From Alcaligenes pakistanensis (GTDB lineage: Bacteria > Pseudomonadota > Gammaproteobacteria > Burkholderiales > Burkholderiaceae_B), in assembly GCF_014652815.1 (NCBI RefSeq), contig NZ_BMZN01000003.1:203429-267428 (forward strand): a DNA stretch of 64,000 nt, in the 5' to 3' direction. The position numbers were made by a program, and so were the translations under genes. A model generated the notes under the pieces. The model was given only the letters and a program-made list of their open reading frames with translations. It ran no database searches and had not been told where the DNA came from. Each line of letters starts with the position of its first letter. Position 1 is the stretch's first letter. Of this stretch, positions 50,370 through 59,089 are shown piece by piece.

Positions 50370-51044
50370 TCAGACGCCGTAGCGATCTCGGTAGGCTTTG
50401 ACCTGGGGCGCATGGGCGTCCAAAGTCGTATCATCGGCCAGCACGGCCATGATGTCCGCCAAGGATGCAATGCTGATCACAGGAATACCATAAGCCTGCT
50501 CGACTTCCTGCACCGCAGAATGAGCAGACAGTTCCTGGTCATTACCCGCACGTTCCATACGATCCAGAGCAATCAGCACCGCAGCAGGTTCTGCACCTGC
50601 AGCCTTGATGATTTGCATGGATTCACGCACGGACGTACCGGCAGTAATCACGTCATCAATAATCACGACCTTACCTTGCAAGGGAGCGCCCACCAGAGTG
50701 CCGCCTTCGCCGTGGTCTTTGGCTTCTTTGCGGTTGAACGCAAAAGGCACGTCACGATCACCAATTTTAGGATGCTCGGCCAGCGCAATCGATGTTGCCG
50801 CTGCCAAAGGAATACCTTTGTAGGCAGGACCGAACAGCATGTCAAAAGACACGCCCGAATCCAGCAGAGCCTGAGCGTAGAAACGGGCCAGCTGACCCAC
50901 GCTGCGTCCTGTATTGAACAGGCCGGCATTAAAAAAGTAGGGGCTCAAACGGCCAGACTTGACCTTGAACTCACCAAAGCGCAGCACCCCCTGTTCCAGG
51001 GAGAAGCGCACAAAATTGCGACGATTATCGTTATTAGCCGACAT
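50370..51044 (-). CDS. pyrE: Orotate phosphoribosyltransferase
   Basis: A 224-residue enzyme that makes OMP from orotate and PRPP in pyrimidine synthesis. The PRPP-binding motif [13 protein letters not shown] is near residue 130, and [11 protein letters not shown] and [13 protein letters not shown] form the orotate and PRPP loop regions. The ATG at MSANNDN is used; a start 19 codons earlier adds unrelated sequence. It is convergent with gatB. Confidence 0.96.
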   Translation of the reverse strand: MSANNDNRRNFVRFSLEQGVLRFGEFKVKSGRLSPYFFNAGLFNTGRSVGQLARFYAQALLDSGVSFDMLFGPAYKGIPLAAATSIALAEHPKIGDRDVPFAFNRKEAKDHGEGGTLVGAPLQGKVVIIDDVITAGTSVRESMQIIKAAGAEPAAVLIALDRMERAGNDQELSAHSAVQEVEQAYGIPVISIASLADIMAVLADDTTLDAHAPQVKAYRDRYGV

Positions 51045-51097
51045 GACAGAGTATGAAAAAGAGAGAGACGAAAAGCATTTTAGCGTGTTGTGGCCCA

Positions 51098-51988
51098 TCA
51101 CTTGCCAGGAACCGCCAGTTCTTCCAATAAGAAGTCGATAAAACTGCGTACTTTAGGCGTCAAATAGCGACGGCTGGCATAGACAGCGTGCAGTTGCTGC
51201 AGCTCTTCGGTGTAGTTTGGCAACAGACGCAGCAGCCGACCACTGTTCAGATCATCCATTACCAGCCACTCGGGCAGATAAGCCAGACCAGCGCCGCCCA
51301 ACGCACTGTAGTAAGTCAAATTCGTGTTGTCCGAACGCATCAACGGATTCAGGCGCAGGGACTCCGGCCCCTCCGGCCCCAAAAACTCAAAACTCGGTTG
51401 CTGCAGATAACTGGGGCTGATGGCGGGCAGTCGCATCACCTCCGCACAATTACGCGGCAAGCCATGTTTAGCCACAAACTCCGGGCTGGCCACCAGATGA
51501 AACGGTGTGGGACAAATAAGCCGCGCAATCTGGTGTGGCGCAGGCTCACGCATCACGCGCAAGGCCAAGTCAAAGCCTTCCGCTACCAAATCCACTTTGT
51601 GATTGCTCAGGCTCATATCCAGCGTGACCTCGGGAAATCGCATTTGGTAATCCAGCAACAACTGCGCCACTTTACGATTCGCGAACCAGACGGGCGCTGT
51701 CACCCGCAAAACCCCTTGCGGCTGATGCTCAGAACCCGACAAAGCCTGCTGGCCCCGCTCCAAGGTATCGAGCGCCTGTAAGCAGTAATCAAAGTAGGTC
51801 TGCCCCAACTCTGTCAGGCTCAAACGGCGGCTGCTGCGATGAAGCAAGCGGGCACCCAGCTGTTTTTCCAGATTGGCCAGATGTTTGCTGACCATAGGCG
51901 CTGACATATCCAGACGTTGCGCAGCCGCCGCAAAGCTGCCTGCCGCCACGATCTCCCGGAACACCCGCAAACTCTGAATCGTATCCAT
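51098..51988 (-). CDS. LysR-family transcriptional regulator
   Basis: A 296-residue LysR protein. The N-terminal helix-turn-helix (about residues 17-38, [22 protein letters not shown]) is followed by a substrate-binding domain from about 88. It is of the short-effector CrgA/DsdC-like group ([17 protein letters not shown]). It is divergent from the doxX-dioxygenase pair across 219 bp, the usual LysR arrangement, and is the likely regulator of that pair. The effector is unknown. Confidence 0.92.
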   Translation of the reverse strand: MDTIQSLRVFREIVAAGSFAAAAQRLDMSAPMVSKHLANLEKQLGARLLHRSSRRLSLTELGQTYFDYCLQALDTLERGQQALSGSEHQPQGVLRVTAPVWFANRKVAQLLLDYQMRFPEVTLDMSLSNHKVDLVAEGFDLALRVMREPAPHQIARLICPTPFHLVASPEFVAKHGLPRNCAEVMRLPAISPSYLQQPSFEFLGPEGPESLRLNPLMRSDNTNLTYYSALGGAGLAYLPEWLVMDDLNSGRLLRLLPNYTEELQQLHAVYASRRYLTPKVRSFIDFLLEELAVPGK

Positions 51989-52207
51989 GCTTTCCTAATA
52001 AGAAAGTAACTAATGAAAATAGGGCTGTTTATTTCCTGATAGTAATTGATTAATCTTCAAAGAGCGGTAAGCCGGTGCCTGTCTGGGCCTTGGATGGGCG
52101 GGACCAGAACAAGGCTGACGTGCCTCATGTCTTACACAGACTCTCTGTCATCACACCAGCCATACCGCTTTGTTTACCGATACTGTCAACTTTCCAAAGG
52201 AAAATAC
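51989..52207. promoter_or_regulatory. LysR-doxX divergent promoter region
   Basis: The part next to the LysR gene is AT-rich. ATTGATTAAT near 52046 is a partial palindrome and could include a LysR T-N11-A site, but no clear sigma-70 pair was identified. Confidence 0.4.
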
Positions 52208-52609
52208 ATGAGCGCCCTTACCTCTAGCTGGACTCCTCGCTTGCTTAGTCTGCTGCGCATCGTCGCGGGCTATCTTTTGCTGACACACGGTACTGCCAAA
52301 ATCCTGGGTTTCCCCAAAGTAGAGATGTTCGCCAACCTGCAGATTGCGTCGATGTACGGCGTTGCGGGCGTCCTGGAGCTGATCCTGGGAGCCTTGTTGC
52401 TGATTGGTCTGTTCTCGCGTTTTGCCGCCTTTATTGCATCTGGCCTGTGCGCGTTCGCCTACTTTATTGGCCATGCCAGCGCCAGCACCTTTGCAACGCC
52501 TATCCTCAATAGTGGTGAAGCGGCTGTGCTGTTCTGCTTTATTTTCCTGTACCTGGCCGCCGCTGGCCCTGGCCCTTGGAGCGTAGACGCAGGTCGCGGC
52601 AAAGCCTAA
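52208..52609 (+). CDS. DoxX-family membrane protein
   Basis: A 133-residue protein with four hydrophobic segments (about residues 12-30, 50-68, 73-95, 105-125), the DoxX/YphA topology, and the conserved LLTHGTAKILGFP and LFSRFAAFIASG segments. DoxX-like proteins are quinone- or thiol-stress membrane proteins of uncertain activity. AAAGGA lies 8 nt before the ATG; the 54-codon upstream extension is rejected. It is followed by the dioxygenase gene after 57 bp. Confidence 0.9.
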   Translation: MSALTSSWTPRLLSLLRIVAGYLLLTHGTAKILGFPKVEMFANLQIASMYGVAGVLELILGALLLIGLFSRFAAFIASGLCAFAYFIGHASASTFATPILNSGEAAVLFCFIFLYLAAAGPGPWSVDAGRGKA

Positions 52610-52631
52610 GCCGCCCGTTCAACCCTTTACT

Positions 52632-52658
52632 CCCTGCCCCTATCAGGGCAGGGGCAGG
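52632..52658 (+). promoter_or_regulatory. Hairpin between doxX and dioxygenase genes
   Basis: CTGCCCC and GGGGCAG can pair across an 11-nt interval that contains GGGCA. It lies just upstream of the dioxygenase ribosome-binding site (AGGAG at 52656-52660) and could moderate its translation. Confidence 0.35.
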
Positions 52659-52666
52659 AGATCATC

Positions 52667-53476
52667 ATGACTATGCCCACCTACTTCATCTCGCACGGTG
52701 GCGGACCCTGGCCCTGGATGCCTGAAGCGCAAACCATGTATGCACCACTGCGTGCTGCCTTGCAGGATATTCCGCGCCAATTGGGCCGTACGCCCAAAGC
52801 GATTTTGATGGTCTCCGCCCATTGGGAAGCAGAACAGGCTCATTTACTGATCGCCTCCGCTCCGCAGCCGAAGATGGTGTACGACTATTACGGTTTTCCC
52901 TCGCACACTTACGAAATTCATTACCCTGCCCCTGGCGATCCGGCCCTGGCCCAACAGGTCAGTGAATTGCTGGAAAACGCAGGTCTGCCTACGCAACTGG
53001 ATGCACAACGCGGTTTTGACCACGGTGCATTTGTGCCCGCTTACGTGATTTATCCACAAGCCACGGTCCCTATGGTGCAACTGTCCATTCACGCTAATTA
53101 CGATCCCGCCCTGCACTACGCCATGGGGCAGGCACTGGCCCCCTTGCGTGACCAGGATGTACTGATTATTGGCAGTGGCCTGAGCTATCACAACTTACGC
53201 AATATGGGTGCTGGCGGGGTTGAACCCTCAGCTCAGTTTGATGCCTGGTTGCACGAAAGCCTGAGCCAGGACGATCCTGATGCCCGCCGCCAGGCCTTGA
53301 TGGCTTGGGAGCAAGCCCCTGCTGCCCGCATTGCTCATCCACGGGAAGATCACCTGGTTCCTGTCATGGTGGCAGCTGGTGCAGCCCGTGGTGATGTTGC
53401 CCATCGCTTTCACCATGAAACCCAGGCCTTTGGCGGTTTAACCGTGTCCAGCTACCGTTTTGGCTCGGCCACGTAA
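52667..53476 (+). CDS. DODA-type extradiol ring-cleavage dioxygenase (YgiD-like)
   Basis: A 269-residue non-haem iron enzyme of the LigB superfamily. Likely metal ligands are in SHGGG (His10), SAHWE (His near 51) and FDHGAFVP, with the catalytic HPREDHLVP near residue 225. Family members open catecholic rings such as DOPA; the natural substrate in bacteria is often unknown. Pairing with DoxX and a divergent LysR regulator suggests a response to catechols or quinones. Confidence 0.9.
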   Translation: MTMPTYFISHGGGPWPWMPEAQTMYAPLRAALQDIPRQLGRTPKAILMVSAHWEAEQAHLLIASAPQPKMVYDYYGFPSHTYEIHYPAPGDPALAQQVSELLENAGLPTQLDAQRGFDHGAFVPAYVIYPQATVPMVQLSIHANYDPALHYAMGQALAPLRDQDVLIIGSGLSYHNLRNMGAGGVEPSAQFDAWLHESLSQDDPDARRQALMAWEQAPAARIAHPREDHLVPVMVAAGAARGDVAHRFHHETQAFGGLTVSSYRFGSAT

Positions 53477-53548
53477 CAAGCCCTGACGAGCACTGACATC
53501 GAAGCAGATTACGGGTTAAAGTGCTGACGCTATAAGGAGAATTGCCAC

Positions 53549-54343
53549 GTGTTACGCGTCACCTCGTTAAACGTCAACGGTATTCGTGCCGCCTTTCGTA
53601 AAGGCCTGCCCGCCTGGCTCGAAGCCCAAAAACCCCATATTGTCTGTATGCAGGAAATCAAGATCAGCGAGCATGATCTGACGCCTGATCTGACCCACCC
53701 CGGTCAGTATCACGGGCATTTTCACCATGCACAGAAAAAAGGTTATAGCGGCGTGGGTCTGTATTTGAACCACAAAGCCGAATCCGTGGCCGAAGGCATG
53801 GCCTGCGAAGAGTTTGATGCTGAAGGCCGCATCATCCGCGCCGATTGGGACAAGCTCAGTGTCATCAGCGCCTACCTGCCCTCGGGTTCGTCCGGCGACG
53901 AGCGTCAAACGGCCAAATACCGCTTTCTGGATCATTTTGAACAGTGGATTGGCGGCCTGATGCAGGAACACCGCGATACCGGCCGCGAGTTCATTATTTG
54001 TGGTGACTGGAATATTGCGCACCACGAAGCAGACTTGAAGAACTGGAAAGGCAACCTGAAAAACAGCGGTTTTCTGCCTGAAGAACGCGCCTGGATGACG
54101 AAAGTGCTCAGCGAGCTGTCCTGGGTAGACGTGTATCGCAGCCTGCATCCTGATACCACGGACGAGTGCTACACCTGGTGGAGCAACCGTGGTCAGGCTT
54201 GGGCCAAAAATGTGGGGTGGCGCATTGATTATCAAATTGCCACCCCTGGTATTGCTGCTAAAGCGCGTAGTGCCACGGTCTATAAAGAAGAGCGCTTCAG
54301 CGACCACGCACCACTGACAGTTGATTACGACTGGAACTTGTAA
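53549..54343 (+). CDS. xth: Exodeoxyribonuclease III (AP endonuclease)
   Basis: A 264-residue EEP-family nuclease for base-excision repair. LRVTSLNVNGIRAAFRKG begins the fold, QEIK has the metal Glu, GDWNIAHHEADLKN has the catalytic Asp-Asn, and FSDHAPL has the terminal Asp-His. The start is GTG with AAGGAG upstream; no in-frame ATG fits. It is transcribed alone, convergent with the cytochrome gene. Confidence 0.94.
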   Translation: MLRVTSLNVNGIRAAFRKGLPAWLEAQKPHIVCMQEIKISEHDLTPDLTHPGQYHGHFHHAQKKGYSGVGLYLNHKAESVAEGMACEEFDAEGRIIRADWDKLSVISAYLPSGSSGDERQTAKYRFLDHFEQWIGGLMQEHRDTGREFIICGDWNIAHHEADLKNWKGNLKNSGFLPEERAWMTKVLSELSWVDVYRSLHPDTTDECYTWWSNRGQAWAKNVGWRIDYQIATPGIAAKARSATVYKEERFSDHAPLTVDYDWNL

Positions 54344-54352
54344 GCCCAGCCT

Positions 54353-54382
54353 GAAAAGGTCAGCGGCTTAGCTGGCCTTTTC
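54353..54382. terminator. Hairpin at the xth/cytochrome c convergent ends
   Basis: GAAAAGG-T-CAGC pairs with GCTG-G-CCTTTTC. The hairpin overlaps the last codons of the cytochrome gene and could stop transcription from both sides. Confidence 0.6.
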
Positions 54383-54697
54383 AATCATGTAGCGCACAAC
54401 GCTGCGCAATTGATCATCAGTGGCCTTAGGCGCTGCACCACGCGGTGGCATGGCGCCCTTGCCCTTGATAACCACTTCCATCAAAGCATCCTCGCCTTGT
54501 GCAATCAGGGGCTCCCAACGAGCCTTATCGCCCAGACGGGGGGCATTGGCCATACCTGATGCGTGACAGACCATACACGAGGACTTGTACAGCTTGAGGG
54601 CTTCTTCCGAGTCGGCGTGTGCAGCAGGTGTGGCAGCCAACAAGAGCAAAGCGGCCATTGCGGAGTACATCATGGTGGCGGGGGTATAGGTTCTCAT
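54368..54697 (-). CDS. Small periplasmic cytochrome c (class I, c5-like)
   Basis: A 109-residue monohaem cytochrome. A signal peptide ends near residue 28 (TPAAHA). The haem motif CMVCH is at about residues 40-44 and the axial Met is probably in GAMPPRG. The size and APRLGDKARWEPL pattern match cytochrome c5. It lies 200 bp after nirK on the same strand, so it is a candidate electron donor to NirK. AAGGGT precedes the chosen ATG; the 21-codon extension is rejected. Confidence 0.92.
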   Translation of the reverse strand: MRTYTPATMMYSAMAALLLLAATPAAHADSEEALKLYKSSCMVCHASGMANAPRLGDKARWEPLIAQGEDALMEVVIKGKGAMPPRGAAPKATDDQLRSVVRYMIEKAS

Positions 54698-54845
54698 GGG
54701 TTTACCCTTTAAACAGTCGGCATAAACGTATGCCCGGCTGATACTGCGTTTTCCAAACAAGAGGCCCGGCTTTCATGGCCCAAACCCCCTGCTTCTTCAT
54801 TAACTTCCTTACTGCCCAAACACTGCCTTGAGCCCTGGGCGGAAT

Positions 54846-54856
54846 TGACGACGTCA
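54846..54856. promoter_or_regulatory. Palindrome between nirK and cytochrome c gene
   Basis: TGACG-A-CGTCA is a perfect inverted repeat about 40 bp downstream of nirK and 150 bp upstream of the cytochrome start. It may be an operator for the cytochrome gene. Confidence 0.3.
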
Positions 54857-54896
54857 CTTTAAGATCAATTCCGCACGCTGGACCTATGCCCCTGAT

Positions 54897-56042
54897 TTAG
54901 CCCTTGATAGGGCCGGGAGGGCTGACTTGCTTCATCAAGTCGTCGTTCCAGTCGCCTTCGACCAGGACGTGACCCGCTGCGCCCAGTTCCATGGCCTCGA
55001 TCAGGTTGTGGTTCACGTAGGCGTACACACCAGGCTGCTTGAAGGTGTAGAGTGCTACGCCAGCCGAGCCGCCACGAATGAACCAGGTTTCCAGGTTCTT
55101 GGCTGGTGGGTCATCAAATTTACCCAGTTCCCACACCCAATCGCCGTGACCACCGATCAGGTGAGGACGGGTATCGCGGTTGGCCTGCGAGTGAATGAAC
55201 AACACGGTTTCACCCACATTGGCTTTCATGGCACCGTCGCCCATCAAGGAACCGACTTTACCGTTGAACACCACGTGGCTGGGGATCAGACCACGCATGG
55301 CTTCCAGGGTATCGCCGTAGCTTTCGGCCGAAGAACCGTACTTTTTGAAGTTGCCCTTTTCATCACGGGGGATGTAGAGGTCAAATTCGCCAATGGTGTA
55401 GACACGGTCATAATGCAAAGAATTGCCCGCCGAGTCTTTCAGGCCATCGCGTGGCAGCACCATGACGGTACCGTGCATGCCCTGAACCACGTGCCAGGCT
55501 ACCGAACCTTCAGGTGCGCAGTGGTAGATGAACGTGCCAGTACGGTCAGCCTTAAAGCGCAGCGTGGCTTGTTCACCGGGGTTCACGTTGGTCAGCTTGG
55601 CACCGCCCAGCGCGCCAGTCGAGGCGTGAAAGTCGATGTTGTGCGGCATGGTGTTAGTGGCTGGGTTGACCAGAGTCAGCTCCAGGTAGTCCCCTTCATG
55701 AACCACCATGGTGGGGCCGGGCATGGAACCGTCAAACATCATGGCGTGCATGGTTGTGCCATCGCGATCGACCACGATTTCTTTTTCGGTGATGCTCATG
55801 CGGAACTCCACCACACGTGGCGCGGGACCGACTTTTTGCTCGTGCTTGTGGACCATAGGAGGCGCAACCAGATCCACCTTGACCCGCTCCAGCTTGGCGA
55901 TCTGGGCTTCTGTACGCGCAGCCATCCAGGGCGCGTTCTTTTGTGGTGCAGCCGTCTCGCGGGCTTGTACTTGAGCCGCCAGCAAAGTCGTTCCTGCGGC
56001 GACACCTAGGCCAGCACTTTTCAAGAAATGACGACGTTCCAT
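54897..56042 (-). CDS. nirK: Copper-containing nitrite reductase
   Basis: A 381-residue two-cupredoxin-domain enzyme that reduces nitrite to NO in the periplasm. The N-terminus has a twin-arginine-type signal (RRHFLKSAG) ending near residue 28. Type-1 copper ligands are in MPHNID, YHCAP, WHVVQGM; type-2 ligands are in DFHA, YHC and VNHNLIE; the catalytic Asp is in HNIDFH and the second catalytic His in HLIGGH. Length is normal. The signal and several surface stretches differ from what I recall of A. faecalis S-6 NirK, so it is a related but distinct type. Confidence 0.96.
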   Translation of the reverse strand: MERRHFLKSAGLGVAAGTTLLAAQVQARETAAPQKNAPWMAARTEAQIAKLERVKVDLVAPPMVHKHEQKVGPAPRVVEFRMSITEKEIVVDRDGTTMHAMMFDGSMPGPTMVVHEGDYLELTLVNPATNTMPHNIDFHASTGALGGAKLTNVNPGEQATLRFKADRTGTFIYHCAPEGSVAWHVVQGMHGTVMVLPRDGLKDSAGNSLHYDRVYTIGEFDLYIPRDEKGNFKKYGSSAESYGDTLEAMRGLIPSHVVFNGKVGSLMGDGAMKANVGETVLFIHSQANRDTRPHLIGGHGDWVWELGKFDDPPAKNLETWFIRGGSAGVALYTFKQPGVYAYVNHNLIEAMELGAAGHVLVEGDWNDDLMKQVSPPGPIKG

Positions 56043-56142
56043 ACTACCTCCGGTTTGATCCAGGCGTGATGCCTGCTGATTAAATGTTTTTCAGATCTAA
56101 CAGTTACTGAATGTATTGGACCGCAATCTGACTAAGCACTCT

Positions 56143-56156
56143 TTGCTGCAGCGCAA
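56143..56156 (-). promoter_or_regulatory. Candidate DNR/NnrR site upstream of nirK
   Basis: On the minus strand TTGCG-CTGC-AGCAA, a TTGC-N6-GCAA dyad, lies about 100 bp before nirK. Crp/Fnr regulators bind dyads of this form. A similar dyad lies before nirV. The -10 downstream is weak. Confidence 0.5.
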
Positions 56157-56170
56157 GCATCTCGTATAAG

Positions 56171-56203
56171 CAACAAAAAAAACCGCCCGAAGGCGGTTTT
56201 TTT
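56171..56203 (-). terminator. Rho-independent terminator of norZ
   Basis: ACCGCC-TTCG-GGCGGT on the minus strand with a UUCG-type tetraloop, A7 before and T8 after. It ends the nor operon and insulates nirK. Confidence 0.94.
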
Positions 56204-56248
56204 GATAGACGGAATCTCACAGAAAAAAGAGACCGTCCTGAAAAAGCA

Positions 56249-58528
56249 TCACGATGTTTTTACTGCACCTGCAGCATTGGCCGAAGAGCTCCGGCGTCCT
56301 GCTGTGATACGTACCCAAACTTGCTGGAATACGATCAGGGCACCGGCAATAAACACCGTGTCACCCAACGTACGCCACCAGCGCAAAGACTGCAGGATAG
56401 GCTGTTGCATGAACTCTTCACTACGGGCGTACCACATGCCCTCAGAGATGCTGGCCCAGGCCTGAATAATACCGGCGGGCAACAGGCTGACGAACATCAT
56501 CAGGACCAGACCAATATTCAGTGTCCAGAACCCCCAGCTCATCAGGCGGTCGTTGTAGCGTACCTCTGGCGCGATGTAACGCACCACCAGCAAGACAAAG
56601 CCCAGTGACAGGAAGCCATACACCCCGAACAAGGCAGCGTGTGCATGCAATGGTGTCGTGTTCAGACCTTGAATGTAGTAAAGCGAGATAGGTGGGTTAA
56701 TCAGGAAGCCAAACACACCGGCACCCAACATGTTCCAGAACGCCACCGCCACGAAGAACATGACGGGCCAACGCAGATCACTCATCCAGCTGGCTTGCTT
56801 TTGCATCTTCCAGTTATGGAAGGCTTCGTAGCCCAGCATGATCAAAGGCACCACTTCCAAAGCACTGAAGGAAGCACCAATTGCCATGATAGGAGTGGTC
56901 GTCCCCGAGAAATACAGATGATGCAAGGTACCCGGCACACCGCCTACCAGGAACAGGGAGGCTGCAGCCAGACCGGCGATCGTGGCACTGCGCTTGGACA
57001 CCAGACCCAAGGTCAGGAAGATAAAGCCCATGGCAACGGTGGCAAAGACCTCGAAGAAGCCCTCAACCCACAGGTGAACCACCCACCAGCGCCAGTACTC
57101 CATGATGGTGATATTGGTGTGTTCGCCATAGAACAGGCCGGTGCCGTAGAACAGGCCAATAGCGACGGTAGAGATGGTCAACAAGATCAAGAGGTGGTTG
57201 TCACCCTTGTCGCGACGCAAGGCAGGCCACATGCCACGCAGCATCAGCAACAGCCAAAATGCCAGACCAATGAACTTCACGATCTGCCAGAAACGGCCCA
57301 GATCCAGATACTCATAGCCTTGATGACCGAACCAGAAGTTCAGTTCAGGCGGCAAGATGTGTTTGATAGCCAGGAAGTTACCGGCAAAAGAGCCAATGAA
57401 CAAGACAACCAGGGCGCCAAACAGGACATCCACACCCAGACGCTGGAACTTGGGGTCTTCACCGCCATTAATTAATGGCACCAAGAACAGACCGGCTGTT
57501 AAAAAGCCGCTGGCAATCCACAGCAAAGCCGCCTGAATGTGCCAGGTACGGGTCAGGGAATACGGGAACCACTGTGAGACGTCGATGCCATAGAACATCT
57601 GGCCTTCAACGGTATAGTGCGCGGTAAAGCCTCCCAAGAAGACCTGGATAACAAACAGGGCGACCGTCAAAAAGGCATATTTTTTCAGTGCGCGCTGGGA
57701 AGGTGTTAGGCGAAATGCCAACACCGGGTCAGTAGCCGGAGCGACAGGCGCCTGCTCGTCCTTGTGTGTAAACGCCCAGATCCAGACCAGCAAACCGATA
57801 CCGGCCAAAAGCAGAACAATACTGACAATAGACCACACAATATTGGCCGTGGAAGGATGGTTATCCACCAGAGGCTCATGGGGCCAGTTATTGGTATAGC
57901 TGACAGTAGTGCCAGGACGCTCGGTCACAGTTGCCCAGGACAGCCAGAAAAAGAAGCGTGTCATGTCCTGACGGCGCTGCAACTCTGGCAGGGTGTTGTC
58001 CTTCATGGCAAAGCTTTCGCGACTGGACTTCAGCTCGGGAGCATCGCCGAACAAATCAATGTAGTACTTGGCCGTTGTATCAATCGCCTGGGCACGGCGT
58101 TCGCTGATCTGCAGCACGCCCGTTGCTTCATCAATACGATTGGGACGATATTCGTCCTGCAGCTCCTGCCGCAATGTGGCCTGCTGGCTGGAGCTTAGCT
58201 GCTCGTACTTCAGGGAATGAGCTTGCTCGGCAGCCAGGTCCAGCCAAGCCAGTGCCTCGCGGTGCAACCAGTCCGCGCTCCAGTCAGGGGCCTGATAAGC
58301 GCCATGGCCCCAGATCGAGCCTAGCTGCATACCGCCTGTACTTTGCCAGGCAGACTGGCCGCGATGAATCTGTTCCTGTGAGGTGAACTCACGGCCATCC
58401 GGTGTCACCACCTGAACAGGCATAGGGGGTGCCTGACGATACACCTCCACACCGGTCCAGCCCAGAATGGCAAACGTCACTATGGTGACTGCCACCAGGG
58501 ACCACCATAGTTTTTTGTAGCTACGCAT
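56249..58528 (-). CDS. norZ: Quinol-dependent nitric oxide reductase (qNOR)
   Basis: A 759-residue single-subunit NO reductase, which turns two NO into N2O using quinol. The first membrane helix (about residues 8-28) and a periplasmic region of about 190 residues stand in for NorC but contain no CxxCH haem motif, as expected for qNOR. The NorB-like core from about 225 has the haem/Fe-B histidines in helices such as HLWVEGFFEVFATV and LHHLYFSG. It overlaps the preceding small gene by 8 bp and shares its sigma-54 promoter. Confidence 0.96.
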   Translation of the reverse strand: MRSYKKLWWSLVAVTIVTFAILGWTGVEVYRQAPPMPVQVVTPDGREFTSQEQIHRGQSAWQSTGGMQLGSIWGHGAYQAPDWSADWLHREALAWLDLAAEQAHSLKYEQLSSSQQATLRQELQDEYRPNRIDEATGVLQISERRAQAIDTTAKYYIDLFGDAPELKSSRESFAMKDNTLPELQRRQDMTRFFFWLSWATVTERPGTTVSYTNNWPHEPLVDNHPSTANIVWSIVSIVLLLAGIGLLVWIWAFTHKDEQAPVAPATDPVLAFRLTPSQRALKKYAFLTVALFVIQVFLGGFTAHYTVEGQMFYGIDVSQWFPYSLTRTWHIQAALLWIASGFLTAGLFLVPLINGGEDPKFQRLGVDVLFGALVVLFIGSFAGNFLAIKHILPPELNFWFGHQGYEYLDLGRFWQIVKFIGLAFWLLLMLRGMWPALRRDKGDNHLLILLTISTVAIGLFYGTGLFYGEHTNITIMEYWRWWVVHLWVEGFFEVFATVAMGFIFLTLGLVSKRSATIAGLAAASLFLVGGVPGTLHHLYFSGTTTPIMAIGASFSALEVVPLIMLGYEAFHNWKMQKQASWMSDLRWPVMFFVAVAFWNMLGAGVFGFLINPPISLYYIQGLNTTPLHAHAALFGVYGFLSLGFVLLVVRYIAPEVRYNDRLMSWGFWTLNIGLVLMMFVSLLPAGIIQAWASISEGMWYARSEEFMQQPILQSLRWWRTLGDTVFIAGALIVFQQVWVRITAGRRSSSANAAGAVKTS

Positions 58529-58940
58529 TTTGTTCTCCGTCTCGCTGATGAATCAAACGACCCAATCCAAACAGGTCCTGGTACTGTCCAGACTCCTGGT
58601 CAAAACCTGTTTGGGTACGGCCCCATCGCGATGAGTGACTGCTTGAAAAAGAGGTTTGCTGTGCGATACGAGCAGCGCTAGGGCCGAATGCTAGCCCCTG
58701 ACTACTGGACGATTGCATCCGGATACGAATCTGCTTGAGCAAGGTAGCCACAGCCGAGCTGATGGGTCCTTGCAAGCGAGCCAGAAAGGTTGAGTCCAAC
58801 ACGGCATGCTGAGCCTGCGACGACCCACTGTGTAATCCATGAATATAAAAAATTGGCCTATTTGAATCGTCCGGGCCACATTGCCGTGGACGGATCGGGG
58901 TACAAGCCTGGTAGCGATGCTCTGCTAAATCGGGGGTCAT
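58521..58940 (-). CDS. Unknown small protein, first cistron of the norZ operon
   Basis: A 139-residue frame with no family I recognise. It has Cys at two places in the first 30 residues, a Ser-rich middle (SSSSQ, SSSHSSRW), no membrane segment and no signal peptide. Its ATG is preceded by AAGGA at 7 nt and lies about 26 nt after the predicted sigma-54 start, and its stop overlaps norZ by 8 bp, which points to translational coupling. Codon use is less GC-biased than in its neighbours (TTA, AGG, GGA), so it could be a young gene or mainly a leader peptide. A longer start at 58967 would coincide with the transcription start and is unlikely. Confidence 0.6.
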   Translation of the reverse strand: MTPDLAEHRYQACTPIRPRQCGPDDSNRPIFYIHGLHSGSSQAQHAVLDSTFLARLQGPISSAVATLLKQIRIRMQSSSSQGLAFGPSAARIAQQTSFSSSHSSRWGRTQTGFDQESGQYQDLFGLGRLIHQRDGEQNA

Positions 58941-58976
58941 GTCATAGTCCTTAAAAATGTATGACAAAACCTATAA

Positions 58977-58993
58977 AGCAAAGACCGTGCCAA
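58977..58993 (-). promoter_or_regulatory. Sigma-54 promoter of the norZ operon
   Basis: On the minus strand TTGGCACG-GTCT-TTGCT matches the sigma-54 consensus YTGGCACG-N4-TTGCW at every fixed position. Predicted start near 58966. It requires an activator with an AAA+ domain; norR is divergent next door. Confidence 0.92.
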
Positions 58994-59032
58994 GTCCCAG
59001 ACGACATAGATCAATGGTTTGCGGGGAAGCTA

Positions 59033-59045
59033 GGTATAAACTACC
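59033..59045. promoter_or_regulatory. NorR box 1
   Basis: GGT-ATAAACT-ACC fits the GGT-N7-ACC pattern known for NorR sites. Centre about 73 bp upstream of the predicted sigma-54 start. Confidence 0.8.
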
Positions 59046-59057
59046 CCGACAAAACTG

Positions 59058-59070
59058 GGTACTTTTCACC
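59058..59070. promoter_or_regulatory. NorR box 2
   Basis: GGT-ACTTTTC-ACC. Centre about 98 bp upstream of the sigma-54 start, 25 bp from box 1. Confidence 0.8.
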
Positions 59071-59075
59071 ATAAG

Positions 59076-59088
59076 GGTATTTTCCACC
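59076..59088. promoter_or_regulatory. NorR box 3, next to the norR start
   Basis: GGT-ATTTTCC-ACC ends 1 bp before the norR ATG, 18 bp from box 2. Binding here should also block norR, giving autorepression. Confidence 0.8.
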
Positions 59089-59089
59089 C

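Noticed and set aside
54927-56009. 360-residue plus-strand frame opposite nirK
   Set aside because: A shadow of nirK, whose copper ligands are all present on the other strand.
56043-56142. Classic FNR box (TTGAT-N4-ATCAA) before nirK
   Set aside because: Only partial TTGAT and ATCA pieces are present and they do not form a dyad at the correct spacing.
56639-57475. 278-residue plus-strand frame opposite norZ
   Set aside because: Very His/Gln-rich antisense sequence, as expected from reversed membrane-protein codons; no independent signals.
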